Assembly (NCBI GenBank): GCA_003555025.1 | Contig: PWHV01000009.1 | Coordinates: 1 to 35,338, forward strand | Reading direction: 5' to 3' | Source: Methanomassiliicoccaceae archaeon | GTDB lineage: Archaea > Thermoplasmatota > Thermoplasmata > Methanomassiliicoccales > Methanomethylophilaceae | Length of the DNA: 35,338 nucleotides | Shown: in pieces, positions 8,150 through 16,939 of the stretch | Position numbering within the stretch: position 1 is the first letter of the stretch | Layout: each line of letters begins with the position of its first letter | Position numbers and translations under genes: made by a program | The notes under the pieces: model-generated | Told to the model about the DNA's origin: nothing | Databases searched by the model: none | The model's input: only the letters and a program-made list of their open reading frames with translations

Positions 8150-8805
8150 GGGTCAGCCTTCTGGCTTACACCGAGGACGCCGACCGCATCTGCGCCGCGG
8201 CGGGGAAGTCCTGCTATTCCGCCAACAGCGCCACCTCCCTGCTGGAGGGCACCGATGACGAGCAGGCGGAGAGGATCCTCGGCAAGATAGTGGGCATGGG
8301 CCACCACTCGGTGATAGAGCACGCGTCGTTCACCTTCTCCGTGGAAGGGGCCTCACGGGCGCTGACGCATCAGCTGGTGCGTCATCGTATCGCGTCCTAC
8401 TCGCAGCAGAGCCAGCGTTACGTGTCGCTCAACGAGCCCAGCTTCGTCACGCCGCCCAGCATCGCCGCCGAGCCCGCCCTCAAGGCCAAGTACAAGGACC
8501 TGATGGAAGGGTTGTGGAAGGCCTACCGGGAGATGGCCGAGTCGGTCCCCAAGGAGGACGCCCGTTACCTTCTGCCCAACGGCAGCACCACCAACATCAC
8601 CATGACGATGAACGCCCGCGAGCTGCGCCACTTCTTCTCGCTGCGCTGCTGCAACCGCGCCCAGTGGGAGATAAGGGAGATGGCCGACCGCATGCTCGAG
8701 CTGTGCAAGGACGCCTCGCCAGTGATATTCAAGGACGCCGGCGCCCCCTGCGTGAGCGGCCCCTGTCCCGAGGGGGAGCTGAGCTGCGGCGAGCCGCGGG
8801 GATAG
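8146..8805 (+). CDS. thyX: Flavin-dependent thymidylate synthase ThyX
   Basis: FAD/NADPH-dependent enzyme that methylates dUMP to dTMP using methylenetetrahydrofolate. The 219 aa protein contains the ThyX motif RHR-x7-S at residues 79-89 (RHRIASYSQQSQRY), the MGHHSVIEHASFTF segment and the C-terminal FFSLRCCNRAQWEIRE block. The ATG overlaps the TraB-gene stop, so the two are translationally coupled. The stop is TAG. Its presence suggests thymidylate synthesis independent of dihydrofolate reductase. Confidence 0.97.
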   Translation: MRVSLLAYTEDADRICAAAGKSCYSANSATSLLEGTDDEQAERILGKIVGMGHHSVIEHASFTFSVEGASRALTHQLVRHRIASYSQQSQRYVSLNEPSFVTPPSIAAEPALKAKYKDLMEGLWKAYREMAESVPKEDARYLLPNGSTTNITMTMNARELRHFFSLRCCNRAQWEIREMADRMLELCKDASPVIFKDAGAPCVSGPCPEGELSCGEPRG

Positions 8806-8851
8806 CCAGCATTCGCGGCGGAGAGGACCAGAGGCCGGGATTGCGATAACG

Positions 8852-8890
8852 TTTAAATACGGAATTAACTTAACCTGCTTCACCCGGTGA
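8852..8890 (+). promoter_or_regulatory. Promoter and ribosome binding site of rps17e
   Basis: TTTAAATAC (8852-8860) is a TATA box that would place the transcript start near 8881. GGTGA (8886-8890) then sits 5 nt before the ATG at 8896. The mRNA would have a leader of about 15 nt with a Shine-Dalgarno site. Confidence 0.55.
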
Positions 8891-8895
8891 ATGAT

Positions 8896-9087
8896 ATGGG
8901 AAAGATCAGACCCACTTATATCAAGAGAGTGTCCATCGAGCTGCTCGAGAGGTACCCCGAGGCCTTCAGCGAAGACTTCGAGGCCAACAAGAAGACGGTA
9001 AACGCCCTTTGCGACGTCAACTCGGTGGCGATGCGCAACCGCATCGCCGGCTACATAGTCAACTACCGCAAGCAGATCGAGCTGTGA
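8896..9087 (+). CDS. rps17e: 30S ribosomal protein S17e
   Basis: 63 aa small-subunit protein shared by archaea and eukaryotes. The start MGKIRPTYIKRVS and the block FEANKKTVNALCDVNSVAMRNRIAGYI are diagnostic. An in-frame GTG at 8887 lies inside the Shine-Dalgarno GGTGA and is not the start; the ATG at 8896 is the conserved N-terminus. tRNA-Arg follows 31 nt downstream and may be co-transcribed. Confidence 0.97.
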   Translation: MGKIRPTYIKRVSIELLERYPEAFSEDFEANKKTVNALCDVNSVAMRNRIAGYIVNYRKQIEL

Positions 9088-9118
9088 ACCTCACTCTCCC
9101 GTTCACCGCGATAAAAAA

Positions 9119-9195
9119 GCCCGAGTGGGGTAGCTAGGATATCCTGTGAGATTGCGGATCTCTTGACCCGGATTCGAATTCCGGCTCGGGCACCA
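9119..9195 (+). tRNA. tRNA-Arg(GCG)
   Basis: Cloverleaf folds by hand. The acceptor GCCCGAG (9119-9125) pairs with CTCGGGC (9185-9191). The D-arm is GGGTAGCTAGGATATCCT. The anticodon loop is TTGCGGA with anticodon GCG (9154-9156), and the T-arm is CCGGA-TTCGAAT-TCCGG (9168-9184). The discriminator is A and CCA is encoded (9193-9195). The outermost anticodon-stem pair is a U-U mismatch. The gene ends 1 nt before the stop of the convergent RqcH gene. Identity rests on the anticodon alone. Confidence 0.85.
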
Positions 9196-9196
9196 C

Positions 9197-11122
9197 TCAC
9201 TCCTCTTTGAAGCCCTTTCTCTCCACGATATCGAAGCTTCCCGGGGGCAGCGTCCTCGCCAGCTCCTCCTCGGGGACATGGAACTCCTTGGCGAGCTTGG
9301 AGACCTGCTTGCCCTTCTTCTCTTTGCTCGGGCGTAGCACCACGAGGCGCTGCGCCCTCTTCTTCACCACGGGGGCGGGGCCGCACATCACCTTGCGCGC
9401 GCCCTCGTACTCAACCTCGCCCACGGCCAGCTCCACCAGCAAGTGGTAGAGGTAGTTCCTTCTGCCCCGGACGATGAACGCCCCGCGGGGGACGAACTCG
9501 CCGGGCTGCGGCGTCTTGCTCACCTGGTCCGGACGCACCCAGTAGGCGGCCCCCTCGGCGAAGCAGGAGGTCCAGGCCTTGGACTGCGCCAGGGCGAAGG
9601 TGGCCGCCTCGCGCAGGTCGTCCTCCGACGCGTCGGCCCCCTCCTTGACGACGATCGACGGCGCTCCGTGCACGTCCGCGTGCACGTAGATGTCGTTATC
9701 CTTCAGGTGCTTCTTGACCAGCTGGTCGTTGTTGCGTGCGTCCCTGCCGCTCAGCACCAGGTGCCCGTTGCTGGACACGAACCACTTGTACCTATCGAAC
9801 CAGAACTGCCTGGTCGGCTTGGCGTCCGAGCGTTCCGCCTGCTTCTTCATCAGGCCCTTGAGGCGCTTGGCCTTCTGCTCCTCGGTCTCCTTGAGTGCGG
9901 CCTCGGCGCGCTTGGCCCTCTCGCCGATCTCCTTCCCTTTGTCGTAGAGCAGTGAGGCGTTGGCGTCCAGGCTCTCGCGGTAATCGAGGGGGACGTCCAT
10001 TCCGTTAAGGTCAGCGACTACCGTGCTCTTGGAAGGCTCGATGGAGCGCACGAAGGGGATTTTCATCGCCCCCTCCCTCAGCTTCTCCCAGCCCAGCTTC
10101 TGCGATTGCTCCTGCAGCACCTGAAGCAGCTCGTCCGCCCTCTGATAGTCGGTGTAGATGGAGTCGGCCTTGAGGCGGCAGGCCTCCGCCTCCTCCTGAT
10201 AGTTGTGGATGGTCTCCCGCTGGTTCTCTATCCTGCGGTCCAGCTTCTCCAGCATCGGGTCGACGATGGCCTCGTCCTCCTCTTCCTGCAGCTGGGAGAG
10301 GAACTCGTCCATAGCCGCCGAGAAGCTGTCCCTGTCCTCCCTTTGGAGGTGTGAGTTGCTCTTCAGCACCAGCGGCGAAACGTCGACATAATGCTCGCCA
10401 TCGCTGTAAATGGAGGGGGAGCGGGAGTTGAGCAGCTCCTCGATCATGGCGGTCATCACCGCGTGCACCTCGCGGAGCTCCGGCTCCGCGAGCGAGGACA
10501 GCATGCTGTTCTTGTAGATGCCGCTGCGGACGCAGACCTCCTCGGCGTACTGCCCTCCCAGATTGGCGGCGGTGGCCAGGGTCCTCACCAGGTCGGAGTC
10601 CGAGTCCTTGACCGCGTCGATGAACTCCTCAGCGCTCGCTGTCACGGGGTCGAAGCGTTGCCCAGGCATCTGATGCTCGGCGCCGGGGCGCACCTGGCGG
10701 TGCCTCCAGCTCTTCTGCACCACGCAGTTCATTATCCTGCCTTCGGAGACAAGGAGGACGTTCCCTCCTCCGAATATCTCGTACACCAGATGGATCGGCG
10801 CCTCCTTGTTGGAGAGCTCCACCCTGACGATGCGGTCGAATCCTATCTGCTCGACCGCGTTCACCCTCGAATTGGAGATGTGCTTGCGCACGAAGGAGGC
10901 GAAGTTGGAAGGCATCTTCGGAGTCTCTGGCTTCTTTTGGGCCAAGTGGAGGAACTTCCTTCTCTTGAAGAAGAGCTCCCTCTTCCCCGCCCCTTGGACG
11001 TTGAAACGGACGAGGACGTTCCCCTCGCCCCAGTGGAAGACCTTGTCCACATGGGAGCCCACAAGCTCCTGCATCTCCTCCACCATCGCCCGCACGTCGA
11101 AGGCGCTCATCTCCTTCTTCAT
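9197..11122 (-). CDS. rqcH: Ribosome quality-control factor, RqcH/NEMF (NFACT) family
   Basis: 641 aa homologue of archaeal RqcH, yeast Rqc2 and human NEMF, which binds obstructed large ribosomal subunits and directs C-terminal tailing. The NFACT-N domain contains the conserved Asp-Arg pair in GFDRIVRVEL (residues 96-97), needed for tailing in characterised members. A helix-hairpin-helix region and a long coiled coil (about 275-330 and 385-430) follow. The NFACT-R domain holds WFVSSNGHLVLSGRDARNND, HADVHGAPS and the RGAFIVRGRRNYL segment. The ATG at 11122 gives MKKEMSAF; the Met at 11110 is an alternative. Confidence 0.93.
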   Translation of the reverse strand: MKKEMSAFDVRAMVEEMQELVGSHVDKVFHWGEGNVLVRFNVQGAGKRELFFKRRKFLHLAQKKPETPKMPSNFASFVRKHISNSRVNAVEQIGFDRIVRVELSNKEAPIHLVYEIFGGGNVLLVSEGRIMNCVVQKSWRHRQVRPGAEHQMPGQRFDPVTASAEEFIDAVKDSDSDLVRTLATAANLGGQYAEEVCVRSGIYKNSMLSSLAEPELREVHAVMTAMIEELLNSRSPSIYSDGEHYVDVSPLVLKSNSHLQREDRDSFSAAMDEFLSQLQEEEDEAIVDPMLEKLDRRIENQRETIHNYQEEAEACRLKADSIYTDYQRADELLQVLQEQSQKLGWEKLREGAMKIPFVRSIEPSKSTVVADLNGMDVPLDYRESLDANASLLYDKGKEIGERAKRAEAALKETEEQKAKRLKGLMKKQAERSDAKPTRQFWFDRYKWFVSSNGHLVLSGRDARNNDQLVKKHLKDNDIYVHADVHGAPSIVVKEGADASEDDLREAATFALAQSKAWTSCFAEGAAYWVRPDQVSKTPQPGEFVPRGAFIVRGRRNYLYHLLVELAVGEVEYEGARKVMCGPAPVVKKRAQRLVVLRPSKEKKGKQVSKLAKEFHVPEEELARTLPPGSFDIVERKGFKEE

Positions 11123-11210
11123 CGCCTTGGGTTAGTGGCGTTGGCATCATAAACTTTCCCACCCACATTCAGAAACTCTTATTAACGAGGGGCGGATTAG
11201 GGCTGGATAG

Positions 11211-11285
11211 GCCGCTGTGGCTAAGAGGTATAGCGACGCCTTGGTAAGGCGTAGGTCGCGGGTTCAATTCCCGTCAGCGGCTCCA
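11211..11285 (+). tRNA. tRNA-Thr(GGT)
   Basis: The acceptor GCCGCTG pairs perfectly with CAGCGGC (11275-11281). The D-stem is GCTA/TAGC. The anticodon arm is ACGCC-TTGGTAA-GGCGT with anticodon GGT (11243-11245). The T-arm is GCGGG-TTCAATT-CCCGT. The discriminator is T and CCA is encoded at 11283-11285. It is intronless. Confidence 0.95.
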
Positions 11286-11329
11286 CATTTCTTCTCTGGT
11301 CCCGCAGCGGGCATCGTTCTCACGATGAC

Positions 11330-12520
11330 TCAATCCATGCGGTAGTAGACGAAGCCGGACCATATCTTGGGGAAGAAGTAGGTGCTCTTCTTGGGCATCC
11401 TCTTCCCCGCGTTCGATATCTCCCAGATCTTATCGATCGAGGGAGCCTTGAACACGATGGCCAGGTCGTGGTCCTCGCGCTTCATGCGGTCCTTGGCCAC
11501 TTCCGCCCTCGCCTCGAAGCTCACCTCCACCTTGCTCTGCTCGTAACCGAGCAGCCCCTTCAGTATCCTCTCTTGGGCGATGAAGGTGTCCAACGACAGC
11601 AGCGGGTCGTCCTCTTCGGGGGTGAACAGCGCCAAGGCCTCGCCGGAGCGCAGTATGATGCCCATGTCGGCGCCTTGGCCCAGGTGGTAGTCCATGTCGT
11701 CGGTGTCCGGGCAATCGATCACCTCGAACTCATTCCTGAGCGCTTTGACGAAATCCTCCTCCAGATGATCCTGGCAGCGGAGGAGGCGGTGGGTGGGCCA
11801 GACAACGAGCCCCGGGTCGTTGGAGGCCACCAGGGTGGCGAGCACGTACTGCTTGCTCTCCGTGCCGGGGTTCTCCTGACCGTAGCTGCAGGCCACCTCG
11901 AAGCGGTGGTGGCCGTCGGCGATGAGTATCCTTTGGCCCTCGAGGGCGGAGGCGATGGCTTCCACCGTGCTCTTGTCATTTAGGACGGAGAAGCGGTGCC
12001 TCACCCCATCGCCGTCGACGTTCTCGAACAAAGGCCGGGCCTCCTTGGCCATCCTCTCCTGCAGCTCCTCGTCCAACCCTTCGGATATGCCGAAGATCGA
12101 CTCGCAATGGGTCTCGGTGTCGCGGAGGAGGTTCAAACGGTCCTCCTTCACCTTGGGGAAGGTCTCCTCGTGCGGTATGACCTTGCCGGAAGAGTATGGC
12201 TCAGTACCTAGCACACCCACTAGTCCGGAGCGCACATGCTCCCTTCCCCCGTCGGAGAACACCTGTTCATAGAGGTAGAAGCACTCGTCGTCGCGCGCCA
12301 AGGCGCCGCCTCCCATCCAGGAGTCCAGCTCCTCCCTGGCGGCATGATAACGACCGTCAACCTGGCCGAGGGTGATGCGAGTGACGTTGTATGGCCGCGA
12401 CTGGAGCCTGCGAAGCTCGTCGTCGGATATGACGTCATAGGGAGGGGAGATACGTTCATCGATGCTCTCTCCGTCATTGAGGACGGGCCTGTGTCCGGAA
12501 AATGGGCGGAACCTTACCAT
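11330..12520 (-). CDS. DUF1015-family protein
   Basis: 396 aa. The N-terminus VRFRPFSGHRPV, the segment ISPPYDVISDDE and the block ILIADGHHRFEVA (around residues 188-200) are signatures of DUF1015, a conserved family of unknown biochemical role. The DGHHR block looks like a metal or phosphate site, but no reaction is established. The ATG at 12520 has a TATA-like TATAGCTTA (minus strand, about 12542-12550) about 26 nt upstream. It stands alone between tRNA-Thr and the divergent KamA-like gene. Confidence 0.9.
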   Translation of the reverse strand: MVRFRPFSGHRPVLNDGESIDERISPPYDVISDDELRRLQSRPYNVTRITLGQVDGRYHAAREELDSWMGGGALARDDECFYLYEQVFSDGGREHVRSGLVGVLGTEPYSSGKVIPHEETFPKVKEDRLNLLRDTETHCESIFGISEGLDEELQERMAKEARPLFENVDGDGVRHRFSVLNDKSTVEAIASALEGQRILIADGHHRFEVACSYGQENPGTESKQYVLATLVASNDPGLVVWPTHRLLRCQDHLEEDFVKALRNEFEVIDCPDTDDMDYHLGQGADMGIILRSGEALALFTPEEDDPLLSLDTFIAQERILKGLLGYEQSKVEVSFEARAEVAKDRMKREDHDLAIVFKAPSIDKIWEISNAGKRMPKKSTYFFPKIWSGFVYYRMD

Positions 12521-12658
12521 GACGACTCTCCAAGGCGTAGCCTAAGCTATACGGAAATCAATTAAATAGATTGCCGAAACGCCGGGCGTTCTGCAGCCTT
12601 ATGGTCATCGCGCCGAGAGGGCGGAGGTATCATCTTTTTTATCGGAAGAAGTCTTACC

Positions 12659-13840
12659 ATGGGCTACGTTCCGACAATAGTGCGTCGTCATCACGGAAGC
12701 CACGCTTCCGTTCCGATTAAATACGGCCGCGTCTCATGCTACGATATTGGAACAGGAGGGATTTCAATCTACGTCAAGGACATCAACTCGATAAACGGCC
12801 TGAACGATGATGAGAAGGAGCAGCTCTCCAAGGTCGTAGAGAGATTCCCGTTCCGCACCACGGAATATTATCTGTCCCTCATCGATTGGGACGACCCGTT
12901 GGACCCTCTGCGGATGATCGCCGTGCCAACGCTTTCAGAGCTGGACGAGTGGGGGAGCCTCGACCCGTCCGGGGAGAGCGAATACACCGTCTCGCCCCGG
13001 GTGGAGCACAAGTACGAGCAGACTGCCGTCCTGCTGCTGAGTGGCTCCTGCGCCAGCCTCTGCCGCTACTGCTTCCGCAAGCGTCTCTTCATGCAGGATT
13101 ACGTGGAGGGCCCCTTGGACATCGATTCCGCCATCGACTACATCTCCCGCAGGCCGGAGGTGAGCAACGTCCTCATCACCGGCGGGGACCCGCTGATGCT
13201 GGGCACCCGCAAGCTGGAGAAGGTGCTGGACCGCGTGTCGGAGATCGACCACGTGAGGCTAATCCGCATCGGCTCGAAGATCCCCGCGGTGAACCCGTAC
13301 CGCATAACCGAGGACCCGGATCTGCTGGAGCTCCTCGACAACCACATCACGCCTTATCGCAGCCTCTACATGATGACGCAGTTCAACCATCCCCGCGAGC
13401 TGACGGCTGTGGCCGCGGAGTCGCTGCACCTTCTGAAGAAGACCGGCGCCCTCCTCAACAACCAGACGCCGTTGTTGCACAAGGTGAACTCCAACCCCCA
13501 CACCCTGGCGGAGCTGATGAACGAGCTTTCCTATATGGGGGTCGCGCCGTACTACGTGTTCCAGTGCCGTCCCACCGTGGGCAACAGGCACTTCGCCGTG
13601 CCCATCGAGGAGTCCTTCCGCATCTGCGAGGAGGCCAAGAACATGTGCTCCGGCCTGGGAAAGCGTTTCAAGTACGCCATGTCGCACCGCACCGGCAAGA
13701 TAGAAGTGATAGATATGGACGACGAGAACGTCTACATGAAGTACCACCAGGCGGCCCTGCCGGAGAACCTGGGGAGGACCATGGCGCTGAAGAGGAACCC
13801 CGACGCCCTTTGGCTCGAGGACTACACCGACGCGGAGTGA
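12659..13840 (+). CDS. KamA-family radical SAM enzyme (lysine 2,3-aminomutase-like)
   Basis: 393 aa radical SAM protein. The [4Fe-4S] motif CxxxCxxC is CASLCRYC (Cys131, 135, 138), followed by FRKRLFM. ITGGDPLM is the typical GGE-like SAM contact in this family, and LLNNQTPLLHKVN is a KamA block. The C-terminal RTGKIEVI keeps a Lys where lysine 2,3-aminomutase binds PLP. Lysine or another amino acid may be the substrate. No AblB-type acetyltransferase, which would indicate N-acetyl-beta-lysine synthesis, is next to it. It may belong to the EpmB-like or an uncharacterised branch. The gene is monocistronic. Confidence 0.88.
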   Translation: MGYVPTIVRRHHGSHASVPIKYGRVSCYDIGTGGISIYVKDINSINGLNDDEKEQLSKVVERFPFRTTEYYLSLIDWDDPLDPLRMIAVPTLSELDEWGSLDPSGESEYTVSPRVEHKYEQTAVLLLSGSCASLCRYCFRKRLFMQDYVEGPLDIDSAIDYISRRPEVSNVLITGGDPLMLGTRKLEKVLDRVSEIDHVRLIRIGSKIPAVNPYRITEDPDLLELLDNHITPYRSLYMMTQFNHPRELTAVAAESLHLLKKTGALLNNQTPLLHKVNSNPHTLAELMNELSYMGVAPYYVFQCRPTVGNRHFAVPIEESFRICEEAKNMCSGLGKRFKYAMSHRTGKIEVIDMDDENVYMKYHQAALPENLGRTMALKRNPDALWLEDYTDAE

Positions 13841-13964
13841 ACCGCGCCCGTCCAGCGGACGGAGGGAAAGCCCCCTCTCCAGACCATATCGAAAGTTATA
13901 CTTACGGAGAGGCGCATTCGGAGGTCAGAGGTCCTTGTTCCTGGCCTCGGAGAGCCGTATTGAG

Positions 13965-14600
13965 ATGTCGAACGGGCTGAATGAAACGAGAAGTGCCGAG
14001 GTGATGAGACGGATATTGGGGGCACCCCGGTACGAGTCAATCGTGCGCGCCCTGAGGATGCCGGAGACATTCCCCGCGATGCGGCGTTACTTCATCAACA
14101 CCGTCTTCGACTCCACTTTCGTTGTCCTCGGCGTCATAATCGGCACCGCCCTGGTGGCGGAGCCGGTGCAGCGCATGGTCGTCCTGACGATAATCACCAG
14201 CTGCATGGCGCTGATGATGTCCACCGCCGTCGCCGTCTACGAGGCGGAGAAGATGGAGCAGAGGATCAGGATCATGGAGATCGAGAGGGCGATGCTCCGC
14301 AGGCTGGACCGCAGCAGCATCGAGCACACCTCGAGGATCAGCGTGATGCTCATCGCCGGCGTGAACGCCTTCGCGCCGTGGCTGGCGGCCACGGCGACGC
14401 TGGTGCCCATCGTGCTCATCACGGATATGGCCACTGCCGCCTGGGTGGCGATCGGCTCCGCCATCGCCCTGCTCTTCTTCACCGGCCTGATAATGGGCCG
14501 CATCGGCAACAAAAAGAGGCCGGTGCTCAACGGGTTCCGCATGGCCGCCATCGGCGTGGTGGTTTTCCTGCTGGGGATGCTGATAGAGCGCTCCATCTGA
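13965..14600 (+). CDS. VIT1/CCC1-like five-helix membrane protein
   Basis: About 211 aa with five predicted membrane helices near residues 45-65, 70-95, 125-153, 158-180 and 190-210. The first helix (NTVFDSTFVVLGVIIGTAL) resembles the metal-binding first helix of vacuolar iron transporter (VIT1/CCC1) proteins, and the charged segment between helices 2 and 3 matches their cytosolic metal-binding loop. Iron or manganese transport is therefore possible but unproven. I chose the ATG at 13965; a TTG at 13935 preceded by GGAGGT (13920-13925) would add ten residues. The gene ends 2 nt before the convergent hypE. Confidence 0.75.
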   Translation: MSNGLNETRSAEVMRRILGAPRYESIVRALRMPETFPAMRRYFINTVFDSTFVVLGVIIGTALVAEPVQRMVVLTIITSCMALMMSTAVAVYEAEKMEQRIRIMEIERAMLRRLDRSSIEHTSRISVMLIAGVNAFAPWLAATATLVPIVLITDMATAAWVAIGSAIALLFFTGLIMGRIGNKKRPVLNGFRMAAIGVVVFLLGMLIERSI

Positions 14601-14602
14601 GC

Positions 14603-15649
14603 TCAGCAGATCCGCGGCACCGGGTCTCCGACGGGCGGCTCCAGCACCCGGCGCCCGCCCATCTCCGTCCTGATGACCACGCGGTCGTACTCGGCGGTGG
14701 CGTACCCTATCAGCGCCGCGTCCTCGCCCTCGGGGTGGGAGCGAAGCGCCGCGAGCACGTCCTCGGCCGCCTCCGGCACACAGGCTATGACCGCCTTGCC
14801 CTCGTTGCCGATGCTCAACGGGTCTATGCCCAGGAGCTCGCAGGCGTTGTTCACCGTCTCGCTGACCGGTATCGCCGGACCGTCCAGCTCGATGCCGACG
14901 GCGGATTTGGAGGACCACTCGTTGAGGCAGTTGGCCAAACCGCCGCGGGTGGGGTCCTTTATGGTCACGATTCCTCCCGCCTGCAGCGCCGAGGCGATCA
15001 TCCTGTTCAAGGGGGCCACATCGCTCTTCACATCGGTGTCGAATCCGTAGCCCTCGCGGAAGGACAGCAGCGCCACTCCATGGTCCCCCAGGCGGCCGCT
15101 GACGATCAGGGCGTCCCCGGGGGCGACGTTGTCATCGGTCAGCCAAGCGCTCTTCACCTCGCGGCTTCGACGCGCCCTTTCCAAATTGGAGTCCATATGA
15201 GGCGACCTCCGGCCGATGCCCGAGGTCACTATCACCATCCCGTCTATGCCTCCGGACTCGATGACCTTGGTGTCCCCGGTGACCACCGGGACGCCGCAGG
15301 CGCGGCTGGCTTCTGCGAGGCCGGCCATAACGCGGTCAACGGTCTCCATGTCCAAGCCCTCCTCCATTATGACGGCGCTGGACAGGGCGACGGGCTCGGC
15401 GCCCATCACTGACAAGTCGTTGACAGTCCCCGCCACGGACAGCGAGCCGATGTCCCCGCCGGGGAAAATGAGGGGCTTGACGGTGTGCCCGTCGGTGGTG
15501 AACACGATGCCGTCCACCACCGCGGAGTCGTCCAGGGCCTCCAAGGGCACCTCGGACGCCGTTCCCTCCAGGTGGGACAGCACGTGCCGGGAGACGAACT
15601 CCTGCATGAGCTCCCCGCCGGCACCGTGGTTCATTATCACCTTCTTCAT
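14603..15649 (-). CDS. hypE: Hydrogenase maturation protein HypE
   Basis: AIR-synthase-fold protein that dehydrates the carbamoyl group on its C-terminal cysteine to make the cyanide ligand of [NiFe] hydrogenase. The N-terminus MKKVIMNHGAGGELM, the GDIGSLSVAGTVNDLSVMGA block, DPTRGGLAN and the terminal PRIC with the acceptor cysteine are all present. The protein is 348 aa, the normal length, so it looks functional. The frame is open further upstream, but the conserved N-terminus starts at ATG 15649, with a TTATCTT box about 26 nt upstream on the minus strand. It is divergent from endA. Confidence 0.96.
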   Translation of the reverse strand: MKKVIMNHGAGGELMQEFVSRHVLSHLEGTASEVPLEALDDSAVVDGIVFTTDGHTVKPLIFPGGDIGSLSVAGTVNDLSVMGAEPVALSSAVIMEEGLDMETVDRVMAGLAEASRACGVPVVTGDTKVIESGGIDGMVIVTSGIGRRSPHMDSNLERARRSREVKSAWLTDDNVAPGDALIVSGRLGDHGVALLSFREGYGFDTDVKSDVAPLNRMIASALQAGGIVTIKDPTRGGLANCLNEWSSKSAVGIELDGPAIPVSETVNNACELLGIDPLSIGNEGKAVIACVPEAAEDVLAALRSHPEGEDAALIGYATAEYDRVVIRTEMGGRRVLEPPVGDPVPRIC

Positions 15650-15670
15650 GCCCCTGCAACGAGGACGTTG

Positions 15671-15679
15671 AAGATAACC
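15671..15679 (-). promoter_or_regulatory. TATA-like box for hypE
   Basis: AAGATAACC on the plus strand (GGTTATCTT on the minus) is centred about 26 nt upstream of the hypE ATG and supports the shorter hypE start. Confidence 0.4.
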
Positions 15680-15774
15680 CTTGCCTACAACCGCGCCTTT
15701 AACGATGACGGTCGAAGGCATGGTCGAGGACCCCTCGACCAAGGGCTCCAGCGCCACGGCGCAGGAACAAGCAA

Positions 15775-15780
15775 TTTATA
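15775..15780 (+). promoter_or_regulatory. TATA box for endA
   Basis: TTTATA is centred 26-27 nt before the ATG at 15804, the archaeal spacing for a leaderless transcript. This decides the start of endA against the longer open frame from 15681. Confidence 0.55.
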
Positions 15781-15803
15781 CGTACTCGCTGTACAGAACC
15801 ACG

Positions 15804-16853
15804 ATGCCAGGCGTTCTCGTCGACGACACCGTGGTGATCAAGGACCAGAAGGAGGGCAGCCAGCTCCACAACCGCGGTAGCTTCGGCTATCCGCGCAGCG
15901 GCGGCGGCCTCGACCTCGACCTGGTGGAGGCGACGTTCCTGGCGCAATCGGGGAAGATCGCCGTGGAGTCGGACGGAAAGGGGATAGGCTTCCCCGAGCT
16001 GTTCCGCCACTCCGCCTCGGTGATAGAGGAGTTCGACATCAAGTACCTGGTGTATTCCGAGCTCCGCTCCCGCGGCTTCATCGTCAAGCCCAACGAGGGC
16101 GACTACGATCTTAGGGTCTACGCCCGGGGGGACAACCCCGCCCGCTCCCGGGAGAGGTATTGGGTCAAGGCGGTCTCGGAGCGGTCGAAGTTCGACATCA
16201 ACGAGTTCTTAACCCTGCTGGAGATCAAGGACGATGAGCGCGAGCTCGTCTACGGCGTCGTTGACGAGGAGGGGGACATCACCTATTACGCGGTGTCCTA
16301 CGGCGTGCCGAAGGCCAGGTGCCACATGTCCATACCCACGGAGCTGTGCCAGGGCCACCTGGTGCAGGACAGGGTGATAGTCTTTCACGAGCATCAGGCG
16401 GACGCCCTCATGGACGCGGGGATGTTCGGCAAGAAGATGGGCGACGTCCTGCAGCTCTCCATCATCGAGAGCGCCTACCTAACCGCCAATGATGCTCTGC
16501 AGGTCCTCTCCTCCGAGGGAGGGACGATGGGGCTCGCCGAACTGCTGCGCTTCGGCGAAGAGCACCAGGACGAGTTCGGGGTGAGGAAGGACGCCTACTT
16601 CCATCTCCGCGACCAAGGCCTGATAGTGAAGACCGGTTTCAAGTACGGGACGCACTTCCGCATGTACGAGGAGGACCCCGACAAATGCCACGCCCGCTAT
16701 CTGGTGCATGCGACGTCGGCGGAGAAAGGCACATCCTGGCCGGAGATATCCCGCGCCGTGCGCCTGGCGCACGGCGTGAAGAAGGAGATACTGTTCTCCA
16801 TGGTGGGGGCCAAAGGCGTGGAGCTACTCGGCTTCCGCCGCATTAGACCATAG
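15804..16853 (+). CDS. endA: tRNA-splicing endonuclease, two-repeat homodimeric form
   Basis: 349 aa enzyme that cuts bulge-helix-bulge introns out of pre-tRNAs. The length and two tandem repeats show the alpha2 type. The N-terminal repeat (LRSRGFIVKPNEGDYDLRVY) has lost its catalytic residues. The C-terminal repeat has LRDQGLIVKTGFKYGTHFR with Tyr281, KCHARYLVH with His296 and HGVKKEIL with the catalytic Lys (326 or 327). The start follows from the TATA box at 15775. Intronless tRNA-Arg(TCG) follows about 90 nt downstream. The stop is TAG. Confidence 0.95.
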   Translation: MPGVLVDDTVVIKDQKEGSQLHNRGSFGYPRSGGGLDLDLVEATFLAQSGKIAVESDGKGIGFPELFRHSASVIEEFDIKYLVYSELRSRGFIVKPNEGDYDLRVYARGDNPARSRERYWVKAVSERSKFDINEFLTLLEIKDDERELVYGVVDEEGDITYYAVSYGVPKARCHMSIPTELCQGHLVQDRVIVFHEHQADALMDAGMFGKKMGDVLQLSIIESAYLTANDALQVLSSEGGTMGLAELLRFGEEHQDEFGVRKDAYFHLRDQGLIVKTGFKYGTHFRMYEEDPDKCHARYLVHATSAEKGTSWPEISRAVRLAHGVKKEILFSMVGAKGVELLGFRRIRP

Positions 16854-16939
16854 GCCTGAAGAAAGGGGCCCAGAACCATATCTTTTTCTCCTTCGTGTAG
16901 GGAAGACTTATGAACACCATTCCCATTAGAGGATTCCCC

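Noticed and set aside
9126-9146. Apparent extra nucleotide between D-stem and anticodon stem in both tRNA-Arg genes
   Set aside because: Pairing G10 with U25 restores standard spacing, so no anomaly is needed.
9119-9195. Possible tRNA-His, because the D-arm and anticodon stem resemble archaeal tRNA-His
   Set aside because: The anticodon is GCG, the discriminator is A and there is no extra 5' G opposite C73.
15650-15757. N-terminal extension of hypE
   Set aside because: HypE proteins start near MNHGAGG; the extension overlaps the divergent promoter region.
15681-15803. N-terminal extension of endA
   Set aside because: It crosses the endA TATA box; the ATG at 15804 is at the right distance.
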